Source: Paenibacillus eucommiae (lineage in GTDB: Bacteria; Bacillota; Bacilli; Paenibacillales; NBRC-103111). From it: DNA of 64,000 nt. The DNA lies in the NCBI RefSeq assembly GCF_017874215.1, contig NZ_JAGGLB010000028.1, forward strand, positions 81,638 to 145,637, in the 5' to 3' direction. Below the pieces are notes generated by a model. That model saw only the letters and a list, made by a program, of their open reading frames with translations. It had not been told where the DNA came from and made no database searches. This document shows, in pieces, positions 1 through 9,900 of the stretch (its first letter is position 1; the number at the start of each line of letters is the position of its first letter). Made by a program: the position numbers and the translations under genes.

Positions 1-423
1 CAACCACGTTATGAAGGAGCATCCGTGCTTATTTCAAGAGCAAATTTCGGCTGCGGTTCTTCTCGTGAGCATGCACCTTGGGCTATTCTTGATTATGGAT
101 TCAAGGTTGTAATTGCACCGTCTTATGCTGATATTTTTTACAACAATTGCTTTAAAAATGGTATTTTGCCACTCAAGCTGTCAGAAGAACAGGTCGAGGA
201 TTTGTTCCAGCGTACCGCGAAGCATGAAAACTACAAGCTGCATGTTGATCTGGAAAACAATAAGTTAACGGATGACTACGGTCTTCACATTGAGTTCACT
301 CTTGATGAGCATCGCCGCCAGTTCTTATTGCAAGGTCTGGATGATATCGGTCTGACACTTCAACATGCAGATGCGATTTCGGCGTATGAAGTAAAGCATA
401 AAGAGCGTTTGGCATACAAATAA
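1..423 (+). CDS. leuD: 3-isopropylmalate dehydratase small subunit (5'-truncated by window edge)
   Basis: The reading frame is open from base 1, so the true start lies upstream of the window; a GTG at 25 is internal. The visible part contains the small-subunit (aconitase swivel domain) signature around NFGCGSSREHAPWA and continues to a normal-looking C-terminus ending at TAA 421-423. By family knowledge LeuD pairs with LeuC to isomerise 2-isopropylmalate to 3-isopropylmalate in cytoplasmic leucine synthesis. A rho-independent terminator follows within 50 bp, so this is probably the last gene of a leu operon. The family is clear; the missing N-terminus cannot be judged. Confidence 0.95.
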   Translation, partial: QPRYEGASVLISRANFGCGSSREHAPWAILDYGFKVVIAPSYADIFYNNCFKNGILPLKLSEEQVEDLFQRTAKHENYKLHVDLENNKLTDDYGLHIEFTLDEHRRQFLLQGLDDIGLTLQHADAISAYEVKHKERLAYK

Positions 424-469
424 AAGCAATATACATGAAGGAACAACAGACAATTGCTGCAATAAATTT

Positions 470-498
470 GGCCGCTGAATTTTAGCGGTCTTTTTTTT
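470..498 (+). terminator. Rho-independent terminator after leuD
   Basis: A short GC-containing hairpin (GGCCGCT paired with AGCGGTC around an AT-rich loop) is followed by a run of eight T. It closes the leucine operon before the amidase gene. Confidence 0.85.
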
Positions 499-684
499 GC
501 AACTTTTGGTATTTTTTTGCGTCTAATAGGTTAATAGTTTGTCGAAGGATCGGGGGTTTTGCACGATATCAAGCGATTTTACCGCACGAATAGCTAAACT
601 GCATAATATGTCGCTATGTCGCTAGGTTTCTTTGGAGGTCCAATTATTTTTTAATATTATTTCTAAACTACATAGAGGTGAATA

Positions 685-2223
685 ATGAAAATATCAGCAG
701 CTTTTTTGTCACTGTTAGTTTGCATGCTTTTATTGCCTAGCTTTGTACTGGGGGCGAAGCCCGTTGAAGCAGCGAAAGCAGTTACTCCTGTTACCCCGCC
801 TAAACCGATCAAATTATTTATGGATGGAAAAGAATTAAATCCTGAAGTTGCACCCCTTATCAAGAATGATAATACGCTTGTACCTGTGCGGATTATTGCT
901 GAGGAAATAGGGGCCAAAGTGAGCTGGGATGGGAAGAAACGCCTGGTTACCGTGGAAAAGGAAGATGTTGTCATCCAACTGACGATTGATAACAGACAAG
1001 TCATGGTCAAAGACAAAAAACAAGAGATTGAGGTTGCACCTATCATATTGGAAGGCAATACAATGCTTCCCGTCCGTTTCATCGGCGAACTGCTTGGTGT
1101 AAAATTTAATTGGGACAAGGTGACTTATTCCGTACATATGTTTAAGCCGGAGGTGCCTGCTCCGAGTACACCACCTACTACTGAAGAACCGGAAACACCC
1201 GGCGAGAAGCCAAACCCGGATCCGAATACGCCTACTCCGAGTCCAAGTCCGGATCCGAAGCCAGATCCCGGTTCTGAGGGGGGCACTAAGGATCCTGGAA
1301 CGGGAACTGAACCAGGAACAGATGGCGGTAAAGATGTGCCGGTCGATCAGACGATCCATGTCGTACAATCTATCGAAACAAATGGTACTGATTTGATCGT
1401 CAGAACGAGCAATGGTGTGATCAAGCCAACGGCTTTCAAATTGGACAATCCTAACCGTATTGTTTTTGATCTGCCCTACGCAGAGCTGGATACAGCGCTG
1501 AAGAATCAGATGGTAGGAACTGCTGGAGAGCTTGTGTCCAATCACCCGCTCGTTCAAAAAATCCGTTATTCCAATTTTTCAAGTACGCCGCCAACAGTTA
1601 GAATCACGCTTGACTTAATTGGCATGGCGGATTTCCAAATGCTCACATCAACAGACCCGAATGTTTGGAGTGCAACTATTTCTGAGCATAAGATTACTGT
1701 TGTTATTGATGCGGGACATGGGGGGACGGATCCTGGGGCAATTTCGTTAACTGGGAAAAAGGAGAAGGATTTTACCCTGCCGATGGCGAAGAAAGTGAGT
1801 GAACTGCTCGCACAGGATAAGAGGATCACTGTTTTGCAATCCCGACCAGACGATGTTTATGTGGATCTGGATGGCAGAGTCAAATTTGCAAATGATGCGG
1901 GGGCCGATCTATTTCTTTCTATTCATGGAAACAAGCACACGCCAACAGTTACAGGTGTAGAAACTTACTACTATAGACCGGAAAGTCTAGCTTTTGCGAA
2001 CATTATTCATAAATATACGGTTGCTGGAACAGGATTTACAGATAGAAGGGTACGAAAAGAAGATTTTAGGGTAATTAATAAGACTAAGATGCCGGCAGTG
2101 CTGGTGGAGGTCGGTTACTTATCCAACAAAAACGATGAAGCCGCCATGTATAAAGATGATTTCCAAAATCAAGTAGCAGCCTCCTTAGCCGCCGCCATCA
2201 AAGAATACTTGAACCTCAAATAA
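685..2223 (+). CDS. Exported N-acetylmuramoyl-L-alanine amidase (stalk + AMIN + Amidase_3)
   Basis: A 512-residue exported cell-wall hydrolase predicted to cut the MurNAc-L-alanine amide bond. Domains in order: signal peptide (residues 1 to about 24), two copper-amine-oxidase-like stalk repeats (about 40-150, each with a PVR hydrophobic core), a Pro/Thr/Ser-rich linker (about 155-215), an AMIN domain (about 225-325) that usually targets septal wall, and an Amidase_3 catalytic domain (about 335-512). Zinc and catalytic residues are visible: DAGHGG near 342, Glu in KKEKDF, SIHGN near 412 and LVEVGYLSN near the end. SIHGN replaces the commoner SIHAN. The ATG at 685 follows GAGGTG. It is followed closely by a GerMN lipoprotein, suggesting a division or sporulation wall-remodelling unit. 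The exact cellular role is inferred. Confidence 0.93.
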   Translation: MKISAAFLSLLVCMLLLPSFVLGAKPVEAAKAVTPVTPPKPIKLFMDGKELNPEVAPLIKNDNTLVPVRIIAEEIGAKVSWDGKKRLVTVEKEDVVIQLTIDNRQVMVKDKKQEIEVAPIILEGNTMLPVRFIGELLGVKFNWDKVTYSVHMFKPEVPAPSTPPTTEEPETPGEKPNPDPNTPTPSPSPDPKPDPGSEGGTKDPGTGTEPGTDGGKDVPVDQTIHVVQSIETNGTDLIVRTSNGVIKPTAFKLDNPNRIVFDLPYAELDTALKNQMVGTAGELVSNHPLVQKIRYSNFSSTPPTVRITLDLIGMADFQMLTSTDPNVWSATISEHKITVVIDAGHGGTDPGAISLTGKKEKDFTLPMAKKVSELLAQDKRITVLQSRPDDVYVDLDGRVKFANDAGADLFLSIHGNKHTPTVTGVETYYYRPESLAFANIIHKYTVAGTGFTDRRVRKEDFRVINKTKMPAVLVEVGYLSNKNDEAAMYKDDFQNQVAASLAAAIKEYLNLK

Positions 2224-2240
2224 GGAGTGTGAGTACTATC

Positions 2241-2828
2241 ATGAGAAAACGATTATTTCAAGGGATGCTGCTAACAGGTGTTATTGTGCTGGCTGCAGCA
2301 GGATGTGCTAAAAATGAAAAACCGCTGACACCGGCCCAGCCGCAAGAAACGGCAGTGTCTACTCCAATTACACCGGAGCAGACCCCTGTACCGACGCAAG
2401 AACCGACACCAGAACCAACGCCTGAAATGAAGAGAAAAGCTGTTAAGCTGTATTACACAGATTCAGAAATAACCAAGCTTATCGAAAAGGACGCTGAGAT
2501 CACCTACGCTAAGGATGAAGATGTATACGCAGCTGCCCTTGAAGCTTTGAAAGAAAGTGACGATACAAGCCTGGTTTCACTCTTTAAAGATATTACCTTT
2601 AAAGTTTCCGGGGATGTTAAGGAAAAAGGAGAGCTCAAGGTCGATCTGATCTTTGGACCTGATGCACAGCTAGGATCTATGGGAGAATCCTATTTTCTCC
2701 AGGCAATTCATAAAACCGTCTTTCAATTTCCAGAAGTGAAGTCACTTTATATAACCAAAGATGGCCAGCAAGTAGAAAGCTTAATGGGGCATGTGGACTT
2801 TCCGTATCCAATCAAGCGGGTTGACTAA
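2241..2828 (+). CDS. gerM: GerMN-domain lipoprotein
   Basis: A predicted lipoprotein of about 195 residues. The N-terminus is a lipoprotein signal with lipobox LAAAGC, followed by a Pro/Thr/Glu-rich spacer (about 30-65). The C-terminal two-thirds matches the GerMN fold: a VKLYYTD start, an amphipathic middle helix and the SLYITKDGQ-type end. In Bacillus, GerM acts in spore-envelope assembly and germination; this protein has one GerMN module rather than the two of B. subtilis GerM, so the gene symbol is tentative. AAGGAG at 2222-2227 lies one base before an in-frame GTG at 2229, too close for use, so ATG 2241 is chosen (spacer about 13). It starts 17 bp after the amidase stop and is probably cotranscribed with it. 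Confidence 0.8.
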   Translation: MRKRLFQGMLLTGVIVLAAAGCAKNEKPLTPAQPQETAVSTPITPEQTPVPTQEPTPEPTPEMKRKAVKLYYTDSEITKLIEKDAEITYAKDEDVYAAALEALKESDDTSLVSLFKDITFKVSGDVKEKGELKVDLIFGPDAQLGSMGESYFLQAIHKTVFQFPEVKSLYITKDGQQVESLMGHVDFPYPIKRVD

Positions 2829-2856
2829 TTTCAAGATAGAGGAGCTATATCGGAAT

Positions 2857-5583
2857 ATGAAGAAACACAAGTTAAATAAATTGATTTTAAGCTCGATGAT
2901 TGCTACAAGTCTTGTTGCGAGTCCTGTATATGCAGAATTAAATAATGGAAGCGGCTCTTCCGTATCCGGTAAAGTTAAGCTTTCCTTTCCTGATGTGAAA
3001 GAAAGCTATTGGGGAACCCGCCATATTACTAAATTAGCGATAGAAGGAATCATAGACGGTTACGAGGACGGTACTTATCGTGCCGAGAATTCTGTGACAC
3101 AGCAGGAAGCTATCGTCATGGCGATACGGATGATGGACCTGGAGGGTGAAGTAAAAGCATTGAAAGAAACGACTGTTTTTCCGGAGTTTCTTGGAGTCGA
3201 TGACTTTTTCAGAAATTATGTCGCAGTAGCCCTTAACAAAGGTTTGATTACACTTCCAGAAGAGAAGCTGAATACCGACGGATCAAAGACAAAATGGGGG
3301 GCTCGCAAGGCTACAAGAGAATGGGTGGCCAAAATTGCTATACGTGCTATCGGTCAGCAATCCATTGCGGAAAGCCTTGCTTCAACACCTACTTCTTTTA
3401 CAGATAATAGCAAGATCGATTATTCCGAGCTCGGTTATATCAATGCAGCGGTTTCTCTGAAAATTGTAGATGGATTCGAAGACGGAACGTTCCGTCCCAA
3501 AGGTGCTGTAACACGTGCACAGATTGCCACATTCCTGAGCCGTTCCCAAAAGGATTTGGCTAAGCCTTCTTCCAAAATTGCCAGAGGCTACATGAGCAGC
3601 TTGACGGGCGACAGCATTGCGCTTATGGACAAAAATGGCGAGGTAACGAACTATAAGCTGTCTAATGATGCCACTTTTTACGGTAACAAGAACGATACTA
3701 AAATATCGCCTGAGGCGATTAAAGAAACCTATGAGATTTCGGTCGTGCAAGTCGATGGAACTGTATACATGGTGGAATTGATTAGTGACCAGCTGCAAAT
3801 GGACGTTTATGAAGGTGAATTGCTGGCCACTTATGTAGACAAGATGTCCCTTGCTCTTCTAAGAAATAATCAATACGAGAACTATAACTTGTCACAAAAT
3901 GTGTCTATAACAGACGCGGCGGGGAAAGAGCTGAGCTTAAGTTCACTAGTCAAAGGAAGCCAGATTGAATTAAGAAAAAGCAAGATTGCCAAAAATCCGG
4001 AAATTACCCAAATCGTCGTCAAGCAGGTTCCGGTGAGCAAGTCCTCCGAAGGTACGATTCAAACGATTAGCAGGGAAGAGAATGCGCTGCAAATTCTGGA
4101 GGCATCTACCAGCAAGTCTGAAACCTTCAAATTTTCCAACCAGGCGATTTTCTTATTTGCTGATAATTCTTCAGCTGATTTTAATTCAATTCATGTTGGA
4201 GACACCATTGCCTATGAAGTTGTGAACAATCAAATCGCTAAAGTAATCATTAAGAAACAGGCGGATATTGGCATAACTGTTGAAGGAACCCTTACTGGGA
4301 TCGATGCCGATAAAACGTATATTACGATTAGTAAGTCTAATGGCGAGGCGCTCGCATCTTACTTTTTGGCTGACAACGTTCAGGTTCAAATTGATGGTCT
4401 TACTACAGCCGGTGTATTCGATTTGGAAAAGGGCGATGTACTAAAGCTGGATTTGCTGAACAATAAAATTACAAAGATTACTGCGACTAACCGGAGCATT
4501 AACAATCAGTATTTTGCGAGGATTGTCAGCTATGAGCCTACTTCTAAATTTTTGATGCTGGAAGATTATAAAGGCAAGCCACTCGCGTACAAATTATCGG
4601 AAAGCACACTGCTTTACTATTATTCCACTACAATGCCTTTTGCTAATTTCGGTAGTGTGTTTACACCAGGGAAAAGAGTAGATTTGCAAATATCTAATGA
4701 TAAAGTCATCTCGATTCGTTTTGCAACGCAAATGGAGGGGACGATCAGCCAGCTCAATTTACTGACAAATGATATCACCATAAAGGGTGAAGGCGGTCAG
4801 CTAGTCAGCTTTAAGCTGGTGCAGGTTCCCGGAGTGGAAATCCCGAACAGAACATCAAGCAAATTAGCTGATTTGATTATTGGTGATCCGGTTACAATTA
4901 CCTTTAGTCCCGATCAAGTAAATATCAGTAAAATCACTGTAAATAAAACGTTTTTATATAAAACGATTCTTACTAACAGCACGACCAAAAGAGTGACCGT
5001 ACAAAACAATCTAAATACTACCTATGAGTATTCGCTGGATCAGGTTCCGTTAGTTAGAGAGGATCAAACAACAGCAGCTTTCAGTGATGTATTAGCCGAT
5101 GAATATATAAAGCTGAGCTTTAAAGGTAATGTAGTTACAAAGGCAGAGCTGATCACGCCGATCCGGGCTGAAATTACGGCTGTGGATGCGGCCAGCACAA
5201 GCATTACGGTGCAGGACTTCGCTGGAAAAAGCAAGGTGGTTGGTCTCGGAGCTAATTACGCTGTTAAAGGCAATGGCGGAACTGCACTAACCTTCGCTAA
5301 TCTAAAGGTCGGTGACCGTGTGCAAGTGCTGAAGGATGCGGAAGGCAAAATGGTCATCCAGGTAGCCTCTGCGTTCCAGAAGGAATTTGCTTCCTACAAC
5401 AATGTGCTGAATCAGCTGGTGTTTAAGGCTGGAAATGCGGGAGACAAAAATACGTATAACTTATATCCAAGAGCTTATTATCATAAAGGCAGCGAGGTTT
5501 TGTCATTAACTTCCTTCGCAGCAAATGATGCTGTGATGATTTATGTGCTGGATGATAAAATCGTTGAAATGTCAAAGAAATAA
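2857..5583 (+). CDS. S-layer-homology (SLH) domain surface protein
   Basis: A large exported protein (908 residues). A signal peptide ending near VASPVYA is followed by three SLH modules (about residues 40-95, 110-165 and 180-235); the first and third keep the IDGYEDGTYR / VDGFEDGTFRP core and the middle one is diverged. SLH modules normally bind pyruvylated secondary cell-wall polymer. The remaining 650 residues are beta-rich repeats with recurring 'ITAVDAASTSITVQD'-type strands and no recognisable catalytic motif, suggesting a structural or anchoring role. ATG 2857 is preferred because AGAGGAGCT precedes it; the frame extends upstream into gerM. A strong terminator follows. Specific function is unknown. 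Confidence 0.85.
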   Translation: MKKHKLNKLILSSMIATSLVASPVYAELNNGSGSSVSGKVKLSFPDVKESYWGTRHITKLAIEGIIDGYEDGTYRAENSVTQQEAIVMAIRMMDLEGEVKALKETTVFPEFLGVDDFFRNYVAVALNKGLITLPEEKLNTDGSKTKWGARKATREWVAKIAIRAIGQQSIAESLASTPTSFTDNSKIDYSELGYINAAVSLKIVDGFEDGTFRPKGAVTRAQIATFLSRSQKDLAKPSSKIARGYMSSLTGDSIALMDKNGEVTNYKLSNDATFYGNKNDTKISPEAIKETYEISVVQVDGTVYMVELISDQLQMDVYEGELLATYVDKMSLALLRNNQYENYNLSQNVSITDAAGKELSLSSLVKGSQIELRKSKIAKNPEITQIVVKQVPVSKSSEGTIQTISREENALQILEASTSKSETFKFSNQAIFLFADNSSADFNSIHVGDTIAYEVVNNQIAKVIIKKQADIGITVEGTLTGIDADKTYITISKSNGEALASYFLADNVQVQIDGLTTAGVFDLEKGDVLKLDLLNNKITKITATNRSINNQYFARIVSYEPTSKFLMLEDYKGKPLAYKLSESTLLYYYSTTMPFANFGSVFTPGKRVDLQISNDKVISIRFATQMEGTISQLNLLTNDITIKGEGGQLVSFKLVQVPGVEIPNRTSSKLADLIIGDPVTITFSPDQVNISKITVNKTFLYKTILTNSTTKRVTVQNNLNTTYEYSLDQVPLVREDQTTAAFSDVLADEYIKLSFKGNVVTKAELITPIRAEITAVDAASTSITVQDFAGKSKVVGLGANYAVKGNGGTALTFANLKVGDRVQVLKDAEGKMVIQVASAFQKEFASYNNVLNQLVFKAGNAGDKNTYNLYPRAYYHKGSEVLSLTSFAANDAVMIYVLDDKIVEMSKK

Positions 5584-5631
5584 CCCCGTATTCAAAAATA
5601 ACGAACATGCTTGAAACATATGTAATCTATC

Positions 5632-5682
5632 ATCCGTCTGTTTGGGTAGAGTCTATCTATCCTTGCAGACGGATTGTTTTTG
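5632..5682 (+). terminator. Terminator after the SLH gene
   Basis: A perfect 9-bp stem (ATCCGTCTG with CAGACGGAT) separated by 25 bases is followed by TGTTTTTG. Confidence 0.7.
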
Positions 5683-5804
5683 AGGACATTTCGTTAAATT
5701 TTTGCGGAAATTGATAAAAAATTTGTAAATTAGCTGTTTCAAGGATTGATTCTAGACTCACAATTCGCTACACTTGAACATATTACACCTAGGAAAGAGG
5801 AGCT

Positions 5805-6491
5805 ATGAAGCAGAAGCAGGTCAGGCATATTTTAGACATTATGGGTGAAATGTTTCCGGACGCACATTGCGAGTTGAATCACAGCAATCCTTTTGAATTG
5901 ACGATTGCAGTTCTGCTTTCAGCACAGTGTACGGACGAGACCGTGAATAAAGTAACGCAGAGCTTGTTTCAAAAATATAAGCTGCCTCAAGATTATTTAT
6001 CTGTTCCTTTGGAGGAGCTTGAGCAGGATATACGCCGGATCGGATTGTTCCGCAATAAGGCAAAAAATATCCAAAAGCTGTGCCAGCTCCTGCTGGACAA
6101 ATATGACGGACAACTTCCACAGACACATGAAGCCTTGGTTGAACTTCCTGGAGTTGGGAGAAAAACGGCGAATGTTGTCGTCTCAAATGCTTTCGGTGTA
6201 CCGGCAATTGCGGTAGATACTCACGTAGAACGCGTTTCCAAAAGGCTCGGACTAGCAGGCTGGGATGACTCGGTGCTGGAGGTCGAAAAAAAGCTGATGC
6301 GGATGGTTCCAGAGGATGAGTGGACCCTTACTCATCATCGTTTTATATTTTTTGGCCGCTATCATTGTAAGGCACAAAACCCGCAATGTCCTCTTTGTCC
6401 GCTGCTTGAAAGCTGTAAAGAAGGAAAAAAACGTATGAAACCAGCCGTATCTAGGAAGGCTAGCAGTAAGAAGGAAATACTAGAAAAATGA
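5805..6491 (+). CDS. nth: Endonuclease III (DNA glycosylase/AP lyase)
   Basis: A base-excision-repair enzyme for oxidised pyrimidines. The helix-hairpin-helix LPGVGRKTA carries the catalytic lysine at residue 120, and the catalytic aspartate is at 138 in VDTHVERV; both have the same numbering as the E. coli enzyme. A 4Fe-4S motif C-x6-C-x2-C-x5-C lies near residues 186-202. At 228 residues it is of normal length with a short basic tail. ATG 5805 follows AAAGAGGAG. A small unknown gene starts directly after the stop. Confidence 0.97.
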   Translation: MKQKQVRHILDIMGEMFPDAHCELNHSNPFELTIAVLLSAQCTDETVNKVTQSLFQKYKLPQDYLSVPLEELEQDIRRIGLFRNKAKNIQKLCQLLLDKYDGQLPQTHEALVELPGVGRKTANVVVSNAFGVPAIAVDTHVERVSKRLGLAGWDDSVLEVEKKLMRMVPEDEWTLTHHRFIFFGRYHCKAQNPQCPLCPLLESCKEGKKRMKPAVSRKASSKKEILEK

Positions 6492-6510
6492 AATGAAGGA
6501 TGGGATGGAA

Positions 6511-6786
6511 ATGAAATGCATCGCTGTTTACACCAATAATTTTGAAGTGTTTTCCGATATTTACGAACAGGTGTTGAGCACACCCCTTAAGGAAAACGAA
6601 GAAAAGGAAATCGATGGAGTGACAGTCAGCGAAGCAGGAGAAGTGCCGCAAAACTACATAGACCGGATGAAGGCGAAGCCGGAAGTCGTAGTTATGAAAG
6701 AAAAAGGCAGAGATATTACGATCCTTCAGCACCGCAACGTGTTTGAAATCTTTTTGCCGGAAAAAGAAAAATCAGCGATTTCCTAA
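6511..6786 (+). CDS. Small conserved-looking hypothetical protein
   Basis: Encodes about 91 residues starting MKCIAVYTNNFEVFSDIYEQVL, a compact alpha/beta-looking protein rich in Glu and Lys, with no signal peptide, membrane segment or catalytic motif I recognise. In-frame ATGs at 6493 and 6505 are alternatives; 6511 is chosen for its position relative to the GGATGGGATGG purine stretch. It starts about 20 bp after nth and ends just before a terminator, so it is probably cotranscribed with nth. The composition matches its neighbours, arguing that it is real. Function unknown. Confidence 0.65.
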   Translation: MKCIAVYTNNFEVFSDIYEQVLSTPLKENEEKEIDGVTVSEAGEVPQNYIDRMKAKPEVVVMKEKGRDITILQHRNVFEIFLPEKEKSAIS

Positions 6787-6820
6787 TTCGGATTTCACGT
6801 TAGTCTGACGATCAGACTTA

Positions 6821-6845
6821 AAATCTCCCTAGTGGAGATTTTTTC
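6821..6845 (+). terminator. Terminator after the nth operon
   Basis: The stem AAATCTCC/GGAGATTT with a five-base loop runs into TTTTTT. A second small hairpin (AGTCTGA/TCAGACT) lies immediately upstream at 6802-6817. Confidence 0.8.
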
Positions 6846-6934
6846 TTGCAGCTTTAGAAAGTTTAAGCTCCCGCATGATTGAGGCGAGGAGCCTTCTTTC
6901 TGGGTTTATCTCATAGGCACGGAGGAAATGATGG

Positions 6935-9900
6935 ATGAATAAAGTCGAAGCTGCCGGCGCAGTGACCATGCCGGAAGCGCTACAACGTATACAATTGGCT
7001 TTACTTGAAGCTGGTGATAAGAATCATGGGGACAAGCTGCAGGAATTGCTCGAGAAAATGAATGTCGGGCGGATGAATATTGCTTTTTGCGGTCATTTCT
7101 CGGCAGGGAAGTCGACGCTCATCAACCAGCTTTGCGGTTATCCGCTGCTGCCCTCTAGTCCGATACCTACAAGCGCTAATATCGTAAGTATCCGAAATGG
7201 AGTATCGGGGGCTGCTGTAACCCACAAAGAAAATGATGTCAAGGGAAGATTGCAGGAGATAGCGCTGGATGATCTTGAGGCCTATTGTGTGAATGGTACA
7301 GATATAGAAAGTGTAGCTATTACGTATCCGATTCCACTGCTTGGCGATCACACTGCACTGCTGGATACACCAGGTATTGATTCAACGGATGATGCACATC
7401 ATCAATCGACAGAATCTGCACTGCATTTAGCGGACGTTGTGTTCTATATCATGGATTATAATCATGTGCAGTCCGAAATCAATCTCGCTTTTACAAAGAA
7501 AATGAAGGAATGGGGAAAACCGCTCTATTTACTTGTTAATATGATTGATAAGCATAAGGAGCACGAGCTTCCTTTCTCCCGGTATAAGGAGGATACGCTG
7601 CAGGCATTTCGCAGCTGGGGCGTTGAACCTGACGGCTTGCTGTTTGTGACGATGAAGGAGCCCGGGCATGTCCATAATGAGTGGAGCAAGCTTCGTTGGC
7701 TGATTAAAGGATTGATTGAACGGGGCGAAGAGCTTCGTTTATATAGTGTGGATGCTTCTGCGCATTATTTGATTCAAGAGCATGGCACGTGGCTTTCGGA
7801 ACGCAATGCGCCGCTCAGAGCCGAGCTCCTGGAGGAAGCCTCGCAGGCTAGCGAGGATGGCGAGAAGCAGGAACAACAGGCAGCGGAGACTCAGGTTGAG
7901 CTGGAGAGAGTTCAGGCTTTTCCTGAGGATCTGTCAGCTGCACTGCGTAAGGAGATCAGCAGCATTATTGAAAATGCGAATATAACTCCGGCTTTGACTA
8001 GAGACAGGGCCGATGCTTATTTGCAAAGCCGAAAACCCGGTTTTAAGGTTGGATTTTTTTCCCGTGCAGCTCAGACAGCAGCTGAGCAAAGCAAACGGCT
8101 GCAGGCGTTTACCGAGGATCTCGCTGAGCAGGTGGAAGCTCAGCTAGACTGGCATCTAAGAGGGGCCTTGAAGAAGGCATCCGCTGCAAACGCGCTGCAA
8201 ACGGAGCAATTAACTGCGGAGATTGAAGCGCTTCGGGTAGAAGTGAAGCCTGAATGGCTGGCGGAGCAGGTCAATGCTGGAGCCAGCTTCGATGGCGAAT
8301 ATACACTTGTTTATACGAGGCTGGTTGCGGCCGAGATTAAGCAGCTTTACCGCAAGCAGGCGTTTGCGGTCATAGATTTGCTTGCGGCTGCAAGCAGTGA
8401 GCAGGCTGCGGAAGCGGCCAGCGTGCTTACGCAGCAGCTGGCGGCGCTGGCTGAGCGCTTGCGTGCCGCAAGAGCGCTGCAGCAGCTCGCGCACGATGAA
8501 GCCGCTGCGCAGCAGCAGCTGCTGCAAATGGCAGCCTGGCGGAAGGTGCTTCCGCCACAGCTGCCTGATTTGCAGCGCTTTACGCCCATGGAGGAGACTG
8601 CTGCCGCCCCGCTAAGCGGGGGGCTGCACGTCGTGTCCTCCATGGACACGATTTTGAAGGCTGCCGCTGCATCGGCAGCCCAGTCCGCGGCAGCGCAGCC
8701 GGAGGCCGCTGCTGCGGCGCCTACCGTGACCGCAGCAGGCGGGCACGGGCGGCGCATGGAGCGCAAAGCCGCAGCGCTGCTGGCGGCTTCGAGTCTCATC
8801 GAGGCGCAGCCGTCGATGAGGTCGCTCGCGCGTTCCATGCGCGAGAAGGCGGAACGTCTGCGCGAGCGGACGTTCACGATTGCCTTGTTCGGCGCCTTCA
8901 GCGCCGGCAAGTCGTCCTTCGCCAATGCGCTGCTTGGCGAGCGGGTGCTGCCGGTTTCGCCGAACCCGACGACGGCGGCGATCAACCGCATAGTGCCGCC
9001 GCAGGAAGGCTGGCCGCATGGCACAGCCAGGGTAAGGATGAAATCAGCTGCTGTCATCTTGCAGGACATCTTGTATTCGCTGGAGCTGCTTGGCCTTCAG
9101 GCACATGATATGACTTCGGCATTAGCACGTATAAGCGGCTTGTCTCCTTCGCAGGTAACAGCTAAAGGAAAGCCTCATTACTCATTTCTGAAGGCGGTCG
9201 AAAAAGGCTGGGAAGACGCGAAGGATAACCTGGGCAGCGAGCTGAGGATCAGCAAGGAGCAGTTTACCAGCTATGTGGCTGATGAAGCGAAATCCTGCTT
9301 TGTTGAGCTGATTGATTTATTTTATTCCAATCCTTTGACGGACCAAGGTATTATTTTTGTCGATACACCGGGGGCAGATTCGATTCATGCCCGGCACACG
9401 GGGGTCGCATTCAATTATATCAAAAATGCAGATGCCATTTTGTTCGTCACTTATTATAATCATGCCTTTTCTCAAGCCGACCGTGAATTTCTGCTCCAGC
9501 TGGGGCGGGTGAAGGACAGCTTTGAAATGGATAAAATGTTTTTTATCGTCAATGCAGCTGATTTAGCCGCTAGTGAAAATGAACTATCCGGTGTGATCAA
9601 ACATGTAGAAACGAATCTGCTCCAACAGGGCATCCGAAATCCAAGAATTTATCCGATATCGAGCTATTTGGCTGCTGAAGGAAAAATTAACGGGAATAAC
9701 GAGCTTGTACAAGGATCAGGCATCGAAACGTTTGAAAAAGATTTTATCCGTTTTACTTTCGAGGAGCTAAGTGAGGTAGCCATTCATGCTGCTAATTTGG
9801 AGCTTTCCAGGGCTGATCATATGATGCAGCAGTGGATTGAGGGAGCTCAGGAAAGTGAAGCAGAGCGTAAAGCAAGAAGCGCGCAGCTTAAGCAAGCGGA

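Noticed and set aside
835..1557. Antisense open frame opposite the amidase gene
   Set aside because: The plus-strand amidase has complete domains here; the antisense protein has no recognisable features.
8347..9069. Antisense open frame of 240 codons opposite dynA
   Set aside because: It lies in the GC-rich part of dynA, where antisense frames stay open by composition; it has no ribosome binding site or family motifs.
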